From positions 23,123,068 through 23,187,067 of the forward strand of contig NC_090952.1 of assembly GCF_040807025.1 (NCBI RefSeq): a stretch of 64,000 nt of DNA, read 5' to 3'. The translations under genes were made by a program, and so were the position numbers. Of this stretch, positions 51,501-63,200 are shown piece after piece. Origin of the DNA: Struthio camelus (lineage: Eukaryota; Chordata; Aves; Struthioniformes; Struthionidae). The notes beneath the pieces were generated by a model. It was not told the origin of the DNA. It did not search any database and worked only from the letters and a program-made list of their open reading frames with translations. How positions within the stretch are numbered: position 1 is the first letter of the stretch; each line of letters starts with the position of its first letter.

Positions 51501-54450
51501 TGGCCGAGAGTAGAGGGCCCATTTCATGTGAGGACAAGGTAGGGTCTATGGAAAAGCAGCCTGTGAGACATGGGTCTTTCCAAGCCATGTAAGAAGCTAT
51601 TGGGAATTGCCAAAGCAGCAAACTCCAAGCCAAAACAGGAAGGAACGCTGTAGACGTACCACTTCAGCTTCGTCTCTAAATACTTTTTCTTACAAAGAGG
51701 AACTCCTCCATGTTCGCCTAAGTGTTATTTCAGTATGTAATTGCTCTTTAAAAAGCGACTAAAGGGAACCATGAGCTAAATTCTTTCTTAATACAACCAA
51801 ATAGGACCCATAGCTTCTACCCCCATATGGAACTTGATTAGGTTGGATTAGTTGAATGGGGAGAGGCAGATTCAACAACAGAATAAACAGATTGTAGCTC
51901 CCATACAAGAAAGGGAACCGTAGTTTCTCGACACTACGAATGCAGTCAGTACCTATCTGTGCCAGATACACATGGTCTTTTACTGCGTAGACCTAGCAGC
52001 ATCCATATCACACCAAGAGCATCTTTGGCCTCTGACAGAAAGTAAAGGAAATCGGCTACTTATGCAGCCGTCCTAAAACACACCTTGCTAGTGCCCACTC
52101 CCATGTGTAGCGGAAGGGTCTCCTTACAAGCTGCTTGGAACTGCAGCAAGATGGCATTGGCATAAAGGAGAGGTTTTCAGGTACGTAAACCCCAAAATAC
52201 TGCAGGAAGCTGAAATTTGGATTAAAGTAATTCCAGCTCTTAACTGCATTAATAAAATCATTAGTGCACTTTTGAGTTTTGGCAGATTGTTGCTGCTGCT
52301 GCTGAAAAACTGGCAATTTCCTGCTTTCCGCCCTTGTCAGTGGGGTAGTTTAACAGCCAGTGAGTGTTCACTCTGGCTGGAGTTCACTTTCCTTTGGCAT
52401 GGGAATGGCCAGGCAAAAGGCAGCACATTGTATGCACTGAAGCTGCACAGGGAATAAAGACAATGCAACAAGGTTATTAAGCCTCGGTGTGCCAAGAAAT
52501 CTCGGAGAAGGTGGTGGCAATATGAAGCAAAAGGTCCACATGGAGCTTGGAAAGCAGGAGTTGTTCCTAACAAATGTTGTTCTTGGTGTAGAAGGAGGTT
52601 CTACCTGACCTCCAGCAACCGTCATAAACCAACTTAGGAAAGCAAAGATTTCAGTCACTTCTATTCTTGCACTAAGAACCTTCCTCATCCTAGCTACAAC
52701 GTGCTCTTTATTGTGGCTGCTTTTCCAAAAGCATTAAGGCAGTTATTAGAGATCCTCCTCTGCTTTACGAGAAGCTTTGCACATAATGCAAAATGGCAGG
52801 ACTGTCTGTTCTCCCTTTTCATCCAAGGAGACGTCTTTGAAAACTGATCTTTCAAAAGAAGTCACCTTTGAGCTGTTAGAGGGGAAAATGTCTGAGCAGC
52901 GTCAAGTTATTAGTGAGAAATGTTATTATTATCATGCTCAGATAACTGAAAAATTATTCTGCATTCTCAAATTTCCCATAAACACTCACTTTCAGGCAGG
53001 GAACCATCAGAAGGATTTTCAGATTACATAGATTTGAGTAAAGTCATATGCTAATCAGAAAAGAGTCTTCAAAAAAATGTCCTCTCAGTCAGATGCACAG
53101 TGCTGTTAGCATAATACCATATCTCTTCACAAGGGTGTTTTATCCCAACACCACTTGGAACAATACAATATTCATAAAAAGACACTGCTGGAATATATTA
53201 TCTCATCACACATGATGATAAGATTAAATTGTTTGGTATTAGGAGTGATAAGGATTACTGTATCAGTACTTAGTTAGTTGGACTTGTATTACTTGGTGCC
53301 ATTGTCAGTAATCACATCAAAATTCTGGATAGTTTAGCAACGATTCAGTAAGAATTCCCAGGTTGTGCTGTAAGGCAAAGGGAAATGCTAGAATCTGAGC
53401 AGCCAATGCAGCATTTATACAATAACTCAGTGTAATGGGATTTGTACCTTCAGAAAATTGATTAAGCTGATTCACCTTAGTCTTTTGGGGGGGAGGGGGG
53501 AAAGGGATGCACTACTTCAAATCAGAGCAAGATCAGACAGAAGCAAATACTAGAAAACCACTTTAAAAACTAGCCAGCTACTCCACAAATCCCACAACAA
53601 ATTTTGGCCTTGATTTAGGCTCTTAGGCTCTTACTGTTGTCTCTGTTTAGCCGCTGGGCACTGTGGTAATACAAATAACTAATGGTGACAACATTAGACA
53701 TTTACACGTGCAGTGAGCACTTAAATACAAAGCACCTCAGTCTAGATACACAGATGCAGCTTTTACACATGCTGTTCAGGCAGTCACTTTTGCAAATTTG
53801 GCCAAAGAGCTTAATTTTTATTATTTATCATTATTTGTTTACCATCTTCAATGTGCTTAATGTACCAGACACACACAAATACAATCACTGTTTCCACCTC
53901 AGAGAGCTTCTGCTCATATGAAGGAAAGCTAAAGAACAAGTAAGTAGATACATAAACACTGAAAAGATGACATATGGCGAGAACAGACTTATCTCCCTTA
54001 TTTTGCTCCCAGTAATAACTAAAATTTGGATGTTATGGAGAATATGCACACTAAGGTAAAATTTAGGTGTTATTCTATTAAATGAGAACAGTGGGTAATT
54101 CCATGCACAGGATTACAGACAGGAAAGGAGTTGAACTTTTTCCACACGGATTACATTATGACACACATTGCATATCCAGTGTTTGCAATGGCTTGTTCTT
54201 TCTGACTTTTCTCCTTTCCATACAAATTGGACTTCTGTCCTTATAAAAACTATTATATGGCGAAGGAGGAGCTAAGATAGGGCATTGGTGTCATGCACTG
54301 AAGCAGCAAACTTTTCCTACCCAAGGTCACACGTGGCCTTCCCTCAAACTCATTTGACACCGCTTAGTATGCTCTATCTAAATTTAGAAGGCAATTTTGC
54401 AATCCTTGCACTGAATAACATTTGTTTTGGCCAATAGTCCCAAAAATCAC
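33566..54450. other. Upstream region of ADGRG4, no protein gene recognised
   Basis: About 21 kb of mostly unique sequence. It must hold the ADGRG4 promoter and noncoding first exon(s), which cannot be placed without transcripts. Open frames up to 179 codons (43011-43550 minus, 46973-47512 plus) lie in locally GC-richer DNA and show no domain, splice logic or codon pattern of a gene. Short G- or C-runs occur at 48773-48784 and 51051-51064. Stretches near 43.5-43.8, 44.9-45.2 and 50.1-50.3 kb look complex and could be regulatory. Confidence 0.6.
53800..53925 (+). repeat. Possible ancient amniote repeat tail
   Basis: The TTATTATTTATCATTATTTG...TTAATGTACCAGACACACACAAATAC...CCTCAGAGAGCTTCTGCTCA pattern recalls the same old element as at 4690-4835 (pattern TGTGCTAGGCGCTGTACAAACAC...CCAAAGAGCTTAC). 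It is diverged and low-certainty. Confidence 0.35.
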
Positions 54451-54459
54451 CAGCAAGAA

Positions 54460-55115
54460 TCGTTGAATTACAGAAACACAGAGCTGGAAGAGACTTCATG
54501 CACTGCCTTCCCCTGCCCTGTGATCAGACGCTCAGATCAGCCACACACCTCCAGTGTTCCAGTGATCTTAGGTGTCTACTGAAGTCAGAGCAAGCAGATT
54601 ATCACCCTTCAGTTGTCTCTTCTTTAAGCTAAAAAATCCCAGTTCTTCATTCTTTCCTCACATTAATCTTCTCATTCTTCTTCTTGATTTCCTTTAGACC
54701 CTCTCCAGTTGGTTTATATCTTCAAGTGCAGTGCCCTAACAGCGGTCCTGCTGGTGCCTTATCCTTGCAGAGCTGAGCAGAAGGATTGCTCTACGTCTAA
54801 CAGGCTACCCATGCTTTTGGGGAGGGTGCTTCCCTTTTCATGATACCATGACACTGTTGACTCATGCTCAGCTTCTAATGTCCCAGAAGTTTTTTCTGCT
54901 GTATCTGCTGCTTAGCAAGCTGTTCTCTGTCCCGTATTTCTGCAGCTAATTATCCTACCTAAATGTCTTGTCTTACACTTGTCCCTATTTCTCTTCATTT
55001 AGATTTTTTTCAGGACTATAACTCTAGTTTGTCAAGATCACTTGAATTCTATGCTTGTCCTCTAACACGTCCTCCAGCAACGCTTACAAATGGAATAGGG
55101 ATGCTTTCCATTCCC
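54460..55115 (-). repeat. Ancient CR1/L3-type LINE relic
   Basis: The plus strand reads as complement of a LINE 3' region: ACAGAGCTGGAAGAGACTTC at the left, then TAAGCTAAAAAATCCCAGTT, ACCCTCTCCAGTTGG, AGTGCAGTGCCCTAAC, and further right AATGTCTTGTCTTACACTTG. It is heavily mutated, with no open frame. It is much older than the copy at 57.9 kb. Confidence 0.65.
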
Positions 55116-57204
55116 CCATTCAATTAACAAAAATACTAGAGCAAGGACAAACTAAGGGCTTGATTCTGCATCTCTTGCATTAAGCAATATTGTTTGATAA
55201 CCTCACATCTAAGGAATTATTCACCCACATAAACACAAGCCAACTTGAGCCAAGACTGAAAAATGAGGTCCTCAGAGTGTAGATGTATTAGTGACACAGA
55301 CTGTTGCTGGTACTTGTCCCAGCAGGAGAGTAATAAACGAGAATGCACTGTTAAAGCCCATTTGGAAAGAAGGTTGGATGGCTACAGCAATTTTCGTGCC
55401 ACCAATTTTCTTTCCATCAGCCATGGCAGTTACATTCACCACAGGAAACCCCCTATAATCTGTCACAATACACGCCTTACGCTTTTGGATTTAGATCATT
55501 TTCAAATACTCTTTCTTAATTTTTCAAAATCCTAGGTACAGACATAAACATACAGATGCATCTGATTTCCCTGGTTTCTTATTTTAGCCCTAACTCATTA
55601 AGATTCCTACACAAATGAAGTTGAACACACATGAACATTTTACTGCTAGGTACTTTGGAAATCAAAGCAGTTAAGGTCTGTAGCTCCACATAAAATTTGA
55701 GGGCTGTTTTTTTTTTTGAACTGGAATATAAAAACTGCTATACAGGATCAGAAACTGAGGTCCAGTAAGTACAGTATCTACAGTGTGTAGCATCAGTTAC
55801 TTTGGGAAAAGGGGTAAGACACATATCATGGGTAGGTGCTTTTTCCTATAGCATACCCTCCTCAGATATACCAGTAGCTTACGTATTTTCTCAGCTGGCA
55901 TTTTTTGCAGCTGTATTACCCTTCAAGTGCTTCTAGTTGACTAATTTTGGCTGAATCACTGGAACATTGGGATATTTCTTAGACTAAGACGCATAGTATA
56001 AAACTCCTAAAATCTCCAATTACATAAAGTGGCATGGCTCTACTGATTTTCATCTCATAATGACAATATGCACCAATTAATGATTTGGCCCAAAACATTT
56101 CCGAAAGATTTGCCAGAAAATACCACATGAAAACTAGAAGGACAGAAGCAGTGACTGCAAAATTAAATTATTCATTCATCTCCAGGGACAATGCAAAAAA
56201 GGACAGTCTTTAAAGGATCAGAATAAATCAGCTACTGCAATCAAATCTGCAAATGCTGCAAAATTGAAAGATGATTGCCAGTGCTGCCGAAGCCACGCAA
56301 GGTCAAAATTTTAATGAAGTTCTTCTAAAAATGCATAAGCGGTAATTCCTTGATTGAACGGAAACTCTGAGAAACAAGGTTATAGAGCAAATAAGATGGA
56401 AGCTACAGTATCATTGTTGAAATATTAGCTCAAATATTCCTACACTGCTCATTAGAGAAAAAGATAAGTTTCCACATTGGGACACATTTTCTCAGCTAAA
56501 ATCCTGTGTGCCTAAAGATGAAAGTTATGTACCTCAAGCGGTATGCGTATGTACAGAGAGCATGGAGGGACAATGCCCCACTTCTGCCTCCAGAGTGCTT
56601 GGCTTTCTGTTTTAAGTATGCAGCCTCCGCTCTCCCACCGCAAATGCAAAGCTGAACATGTGGAACACTGTTTATCTCCCTCCTTGCAATTTGTACCTTC
56701 TACTCCAAAGCTTTGCAGATGCAGGAAACCAGACATGTTAAATTGCAAGCACTGAGGCCCCTTGCATATACGTCTATTGAAACGGAAAGAACATAAAATA
56801 CCATCTCATTTGAAAATTCATTTTGGCTGCTATTTGCAAGCATTCCGTTCAGCAGAGTGATTCCTCCCAGGCTAATGTGCTCATTTTTCTCAGAGGAAAA
56901 AAATGGTTAAGTGGACATTGCCCCCTTTCTATTGCACAGCCTGTTAAAGAAATTCCTTAACTGAAGGGGGCATATATGTAACCTAATCACATTCAAAGGC
57001 ACCCAAACCTTCACAAGTACTCTATTTATAGACATATGGAAAGTACAGTCTCATAACAACACATTACCTACAGATCTTGCAAAAACATAAAAATTATATT
57101 CTATCATGTAGTCTGACCATATCTATAGTAGGTTAGGTTGTACCAGAACCAAAAGAAAACATTTTGGATATATTTCAAAATAGCTGTTGGTGAAAGGCAG
57201 TGGA

Positions 57205-57452
57205 AAAAATACAATGATATAGAATGAGGAGTCAAGAAACCTGGGTTGTTTTTTTGCTCTGCTGCTTAGTTAATGACTGATCACTACAGACTTTGATTTC
57301 AGTGACTCAGTTTTCTCCCCTGTACAATGAAGGTAATGCACCCAATTATCTCTCAGTGGAAAGGTGAAGTTTAATTTCAGCATGTGTGTAAAGCACATTT
57401 AGATTGCTAAGTGCAAGCACTGTGTAAATGCAAGGTATTATTACTACATATT
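57205..57452 (+). repeat. MIR-type tRNA-derived SINE relic
   Basis: The order of conserved blocks fits MIR/CORE-SINE: GTCAAGAAACCTGGGTTG, TTGCTCTGCTGCTTAGT, TCAGTGACTCAGTTTTCTCC, CTGTACAATGAAGGTAATG, then GTAAAGCACATTTAGATTGC and a GCAAGGTATTATTACTAC tail. Confidence 0.75.
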
Positions 57453-57896
57453 ATAAACACAAACTCGGGAAATCTGGCACAGACTGTTGTGTTCTTTTTT
57501 TCCCTTTTAGCTGCCCCTTTGTTTTAAATGGTAACAACAACAACAAGAGGATTTCTGTAACACCAAGAGGAAACGAGAGACAAAGGACTCTTTGTACACA
57601 CCTGCTAAAGAGGTGAAAGCCAATATAACAAGAAACAAAGACCAGGGCAAGTCTGTGGTCAGAAACTTTCAAGCTAAAATGGAGCCCTGCTCCAAAGTTT
57701 TCCAGGGTTGCTTTACACTCTCTTGAAATGCTACCTGATGTAATTGCTACTTCTTCCCCATTCTTCCCATTGACGGGATAATTCTGTGGCCCTCAGACAG
57801 GAGAGCTCCCCGCTCGTCATTTCCAAGGGAGTTTTCTGCACAAGGCCCAAAGCACCTATCCTTTAATAAGGCCACTGACGCTGTTTTATCCTCACT

Positions 57897-58619
57897 CACA
57901 GAATCACAGAATGGTTGAGGTTGGAAGGGACCTCTGGAGATCATCTAGTCCAACCTCCTTGCTCCAGCAGGGTCCTCTAGAGCCTGTTATCCAGGATTGC
58001 GTCCAGATAGCTTTTGAATATCTGCAGCGAAGGAGACTCCACCACCTCTCTGGGCAACCTGTTCCAGTGCTCTGTCACCCTCACAGTCAAGAAGTTTTTC
58101 CTCAGGTTCAGGTGGAACTGCCTGTGGTTCAGTTTGTGCCCACTGCCTCTTGTCCTGTCGCTGGGCACCACGGAGAAGAGTCCGGCCCCATCCTCTCGAC
58201 ACCCTCCCTTCAGATACTTGTACACATTGATGGGATCGCCTCTCAGTCTTCTCTTCTCCAGGCTAAACAGGCCCAGCTCTCTCGGCCTTTCTTCAGAGGA
58301 GAGATGCTCCAGTCCCCTCATCATCTTGGTAGCCCTCCGCTGGACTCTCTCCAGGAGTGCCACGTCTCTCTTGTACTGGGGAGCCCAGAACTGGACACAG
58401 TACTCCAGATGTGGCCTCACCAGAGCTGAGGAGAGGGGCAGGATCACCTCCCTCCACCTGCTGGCAACGCTCTGCCTAATGCACCCCAGCACACCATTGG
58501 CCTTCTTGGCCACAACGGCACATTGCTGGCTCATGTTTAACTTGTTGTCCACCAGGACTCCCAGGTCCTTCTCTGCAGAGCTGCTTTCCACCAGGTCAAC
58601 CCCCAGCCTGTACTGGTGC
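57897..58619 (-). repeat. CR1 LINE, 5'-truncated, relatively young
   Basis: The 3' terminus is at the left (ACAGAATCACAGAATGG on the plus strand). The minus strand holds an uninterrupted reverse-transcriptase C-terminal frame of about 204 codons, from the truncation point to its stop near 57977. It contains [49 protein letters not shown] and [20 protein letters not shown], all typical of avian CR1 ORF2. Sequence quality and the intact frame indicate a more recent insertion than the other CR1 copies here. The 5' part of the element is missing. Confidence 0.95.
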
Positions 58620-59394
58620 CTTCCCTGAGGGCAAAGCTAGAGGCAAAATGAGAAAAGACTGTTCCAGAAGCCATTGATAAGCCAAGAGGCAACAAGACAA
58701 GTCACAAATCCAAAGCATCACGAAACCAGAGTACCTTGGAATTCCTTCAACGCTTCTTGAGTCATCTTTTTTCCAGGATGGCTCCATCACCTCACCCTTA
58801 CCCTGTTATTCCTTTGGAAACACGTACAAACAGCGGTATGTTGTGCAGAATCAGCCACGCCTAAGACAGGGGTGCGTGAAACAGGGCTCAACCCCGAGCT
58901 GAGCCTCAAGCCGGCAAGTGCTACCTGCCCCGAGGGGTGTAACCCATGTCACACGCTTGCGGCTACCGCTTTCCCTTCAGTTCGATGAACCGGGATTTCC
59001 ATAGGACTGATAAAATCCTAGATGCGTTTCACCGACAGGCCGTGGGTCATGCAGGTCTAACAGGCTGCCAGGAGCCGAGCGCAGAGGCTGACAGCCCCGC
59101 TCCTCGCCACCTTGTCCACTCGAGTAAGTTTTTCACACCTTCAGGCCATATTCTGCGTTTGTCACAGCAAGGCACCTCCGTTTAACTGTCTGAAACTCGC
59201 AGCCATCCAAGCTGAGAACCAGACCGGGTGCCCTGGCTGAACATTAGCCTATTTCCCCACCTCGGTTTTGGCCTTTTCCTTGGAAAAGGAGGTTTACAGG
59301 GAGCTCCCTGACGGCCTGGACACGAGCCCTCGCCCTTCGCAGCGGGACAACGCTGGCAGATAACCCCCCCCCCCCGCCACTCCACCCGGCCGCA

Positions 59395-60200
59395 AATCGC
59401 CATGGACGCTGCCGCCTGTGGGGCAGCGGGCGGGCGGGCTGCCGGCTCCCGCCGAGGCCCCGGCCGAGCCGCCTCAGGGCCGGCGGCGCCGCCTAACGGC
59501 CGCGCGGGGCCCGCGGCTCCGCGCGCACAAGGGGCCACTCGAGGCGCGCGCCGAGCCGCGGGGGGGGGGGGCCGTGCGCCGCCCGCTGCCCGTGGCCGGC
59601 TCCGGCCACAGCCCCGGCGGGCGCTGCGAGGGACCGGGAGCGGCGGCGGGCGCCCCGGCCGGGCCTGCCCTGCCCTCCCCCGCGGCGGCGCTGCCGGGCG
59701 GCGCGGAGCCTGCGCACTGCGCCTCCCGCGCCCCCCTTCTGCCCGGCCGGCAGTCGCGCGTCCCGGCGCTGAAGATGGCGGAGGGCGGCGGCGGCGCGGC
59801 CCCCCCTTCCTCCTCCTCCTCCTCCTTGAAGGGGCTGCGGGAGCAGATGGGTGAGAGCCGGCAGCGCGGCCCCGGGAAGGGGAGAGGAGGAGCGGGAGGG
59901 GGGCGGCCTGGGGGACCCCCGCGGCCCGCCGCCGCCGCCCGGCCTGGCCCCGCTCCGCCTTGGCTCTGCCCTCGGTCTCCTGCCCCCGCGGCCCCTTCCC
60001 GCCGCGCCGGCTTTGCGGGGGGGGGGAAGAAGGGCGAGCAGGGCGGGAAGCCGGGCCGCGGCGGGCCGCGGGGAGGAAGAGGAGCTCCTCCCGCCGGGCT
60101 GCCCGGGCCCCCCGGCCCCGCCTGGCGCGGGCCGCCGCCCGGGACGGCTGGCAGGGGGACGGCGGCGGCAGGGGCAGGGCCAGGGGCGGCCGCACGGCGG
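59395..60200. promoter_or_regulatory. MAP7D3: CpG island promoter of MAP7D3
   Basis: GC content and CpG density jump abruptly at about 59.39 kb and fall at about 60.2 kb, against AT-rich flanks. The island spans the first coding exon. There is no TATA box near the start. A near-palindromic TGCGCACTGCGC at 59711-59722 resembles an NRF1 site with one extra base. CpG islands of this type usually mark broad, constitutive promoters. Long open frames on both strands here are a GC artefact. Confidence 0.85.
59775..59850 (+). CDS. MAP7D3: MAP7 family microtubule-associated protein, exon 1
   Basis: The ATG at 59775 is in good context (GAAGATGG) and is the first ATG in its frame, although the frame is open far upstream. 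It encodes MAEGGGGAAPP, a six-serine run, then LKGLREQM plus one base, ending at the donor G/GTGAGA. Human MAP7D3 exon 1 likewise gives an Ala/Gly-rich start, then a Leu-Arg-Glu-Leu-Arg-type segment ending in Met, with the next codon split after one base. MAP7D3 binds microtubules and recruits kinesin-1; its coiled-coil domains are encoded by later exons beyond the window. Identity rests on this short exon plus being divergent from ADGRG4, as in human. Another MAP7 family member is possible from the exon alone. Confidence 0.75.
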
Positions 60201-63200
60201 CTTGGCTTCAATGAATCACCCATTTTTCGTGCCCTCTTCCAAGACCCGAACGTGGTTTCTCCGACGGCTCTTGCAGCTGCCGCAGATGTTTTGTCCCAGG
60301 TGTTGTGTCCCACAGCTGCCCCAGCCCCCAAACGCAGAAGGACGGGTCAGTCCGGATCGCTGTCTGCTCAGCAGAAAACTTCTTTTCAGATTTTTTTCCC
60401 CTTTTTTGAATCGGAAGTCGTAAGAGGGTTAAAGGAACTTAAGTGTAGCTCTGCACTGCTTTGGTCTTGTCTTCGGGTGTGTTTATGTACCTATTTATAC
60501 TTGTGATGCTTAATAGTATCATGCTCTGTGAAATGAGTGTTGCGCAGGTATGAAACGTACTCCAAGCAAAATTTCGTGGCGCGACTACGCACGTTAGCTT
60601 TGTGGGTGAGCCGTTAGAAAAGATAAATATTGTCATATCCCAGACTTAGAAAAATGTGGAAAAGTTATCATGATTTTTGATTTGTTAGTTTCATCTAAAC
60701 TAGCTAACCTGGACCATGTATAAAAACTACTCTGACAGCCTCTCGTTTGACTTTTTTCAGTGTGTCTGTGTAATTGCTTAAAAGAAGAGTATAAGCAAAG
60801 GTCCTGAATCGTCAGCTCACATCTGGCAAGTTTTCTTCCTCAGTGTACTACATTAGAAATAGTCATTAATTATTTCTTTTTTCCCTTTCGAAATTAAGAC
60901 AATCTTAAGTGCTTGGGAGAGATAATGATCTGCCAGAATGTATTGCTTCTCACCTGTGCAGATCATGTCTATTTATTTGATCACTGCCCTTGCTGCAGGA
61001 ACTGCTGACTTTTTTTTTTTTTTTGTATTGGATGCTCTTAGACTAGGGATCCTAGATGTTTCTAAAGGCCTCAAGCAGAGGGCACCCACACTTGCTGACA
61101 GCTGTCAGCATTTAGTGCAACGATCAGAGGTGAAAGGGTCCTTGAACCGGACAGCTCCATCTCGCTTTAGATACACGCATGCTCAAATATGCCCATCATC
61201 ATAAAAACTGCAACAACAACAAAAACCCTAACTAGATCCTAGAAAGGATAGACCTTGAATTTTTTTTTTCCCCCCCTGAGGGGGTAGAAGTCACTGAACC
61301 GCAGTGTAAGGTTTAGTTTACATGGATCGCGTGTCTAGCAGTTACGTGTTAGAGGATGAATTCATTGCTGATGTGAGTTGAAGCGATACAGTCTGTGAGT
61401 GTACAGGCCGCTGCAGTTCTGTTCCTGACTTCTTGTCAGCAGCATTCCCCACCTATCTGGAGAAAGCAAGCAATGTTTAGAAATCATCCTCGCAATCCAG
61501 TGGTTAACATTGGAATTTGCAAGATAATTTCGCTGTGTTTGCTGCTATTTGGCAAAGTTGTGAACAGCAACCAAGTCTGATACTGCAGCTGTTTGGAGAA
61601 GATCTGTAAAAAGACGGCGTGAGGAACCTCATTTTGTCCCACGCTACTGCTTTTTGGCAGGTCTGGAGGTGTGGGCAGAATGACATAACTCTTTCTTTCT
61701 CAGTTGACTGAGTGAAAGCTTCTACTTTGTAAAATTTCTGCTAGCTAGAATACTTATCCCCAGTTTCTGCTCGTCTGTGGGCGATTATGTACTTTGCCAT
61801 CTCTATCAATCTGGAGACCAAACATCAATGAAAAGCAGTATACGGTGCCACAAGCAACTTCAGTCCTTTGACCGTGGACTTCTAGCTGGAAATCTCATTT
61901 TTAAGGACGATAAATAAAAATGGGCATCATCTTGCTGAGAAACCTGGATCCTTCTGTGCGTCAGGGTTGAGGTATATACAAGTTCCCTTTCTAGACATTG
62001 CTGGATTCTTGTTCCCTGCTTCCACTCGCTGTTAGACGCCTTTTGATAGTGGTTTGGTCTTTAGCTGGTTGAACTCGTTAATTGTTTTAGCCTTGAAAAC
62101 GTAGAATCTCGTAATGCCTGTTGTTACTAACTTCCATATCAATACAGTAAGATTAAGGAGAATCTTTTTCTTGCCAATTCAAGCTAATATTGAAGGAAGG
62201 AAAAGGTGTTTCTCTTTCTTTGAGTATCAACTGTAATTAAGATTCTGCAGGCCAAATCACGCGTGCAGTGTCAGTTCTATAATTCCTTTGCATTAATTTT
62301 CTCTCCTTACACGCTTGTCCAATCTTGCTTGCCTTAGGTAGACAACAAAAGGCAGAAAGCTTCTGCAGTTAGAATCTAGTTAACACTTCCATTGGTGATG
62401 CATGAACAGGGAACTTAAACTAGATATGAAGTGTGGTTGAACGCTGTGAAACAGCACTGCCTAAATGGCAGTTTCTTATTCCATTGTTGTGCTCTGTGCT
62501 TGGTGTTGTCATCCTTCAGAGACAAAGAGGAATTTTTGCTGGTAGTTTGATACTGTAAGCAGTGCTGAGCTTGTAAAGATTTGAGAAGAGGGGAATAATC
62601 ACTGACCTGTGCTTTACTCCGTTAGCAAGGTCTTTTTTCCTGAGCGGTATGGGTAGTCAGAATTTTTAAAATTTTGAAACTGTTGTAGTCTATTTTACCA
62701 TTTTACCTTCATTTTCGCTAAAACACTGAAGTCTCTTATCTTGCCCTTCGTAGTATCAGTGATAGTGGTTGTGTGTTTGCCTTTGCCAGAGCTTGGCTTC
62801 ACTGTTGCTAGGTTTTCCGCAAGTATATTGACTCACTGTTATGAAATTTGTTCAAAAAATACTAAAACGATAGATCTACACAATCTTGTAGGAAATCTGT
62901 GCAATCGCAGAATGTGGAACAAAAATGGAGTGCCTTCTTCCTGTGGCCTTTTTCAGCAAATGTAGCTGCAGGCATAATTACCATTACTTTCATAGCCAAG
63001 TCTAGGAACTTGCCTGCTAAAAGTAACAGCTTCAGTCTAATTGCTTGTTCCTCCCTGTATAAGTGACACTGTCTGGCTTTATCCTTCTTGCCTGGGACAC
63101 GGTTCCTGGTGACTTCTTTACCAAGCGTATATGTTCAGAATTAGCACTAAAAGAAGGCTGAATAACTGTGAAACTTCATTGCTCAAGCAAGTAGTCAGGA

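Noticed and set aside
59402..59854. Plus-strand ATG frame of 150 codons overlapping the MAP7D3 start codon
   Set aside because: It would matter as an upstream frame only if transcription begins before 59402, which cannot be seen. The residues are low-complexity Ala/Gly/Pro/Arg with no family.
59182..60506. Several long open frames on both strands (up to 362 codons), rich in Pro, Gly, Ala and Arg
   Set aside because: Typical CpG-island artefact: stop codons are rare in GC-rich DNA. Only the short MAP7D3 exon inside one of these frames has a homologue, and that frame has no ATG before 59775.
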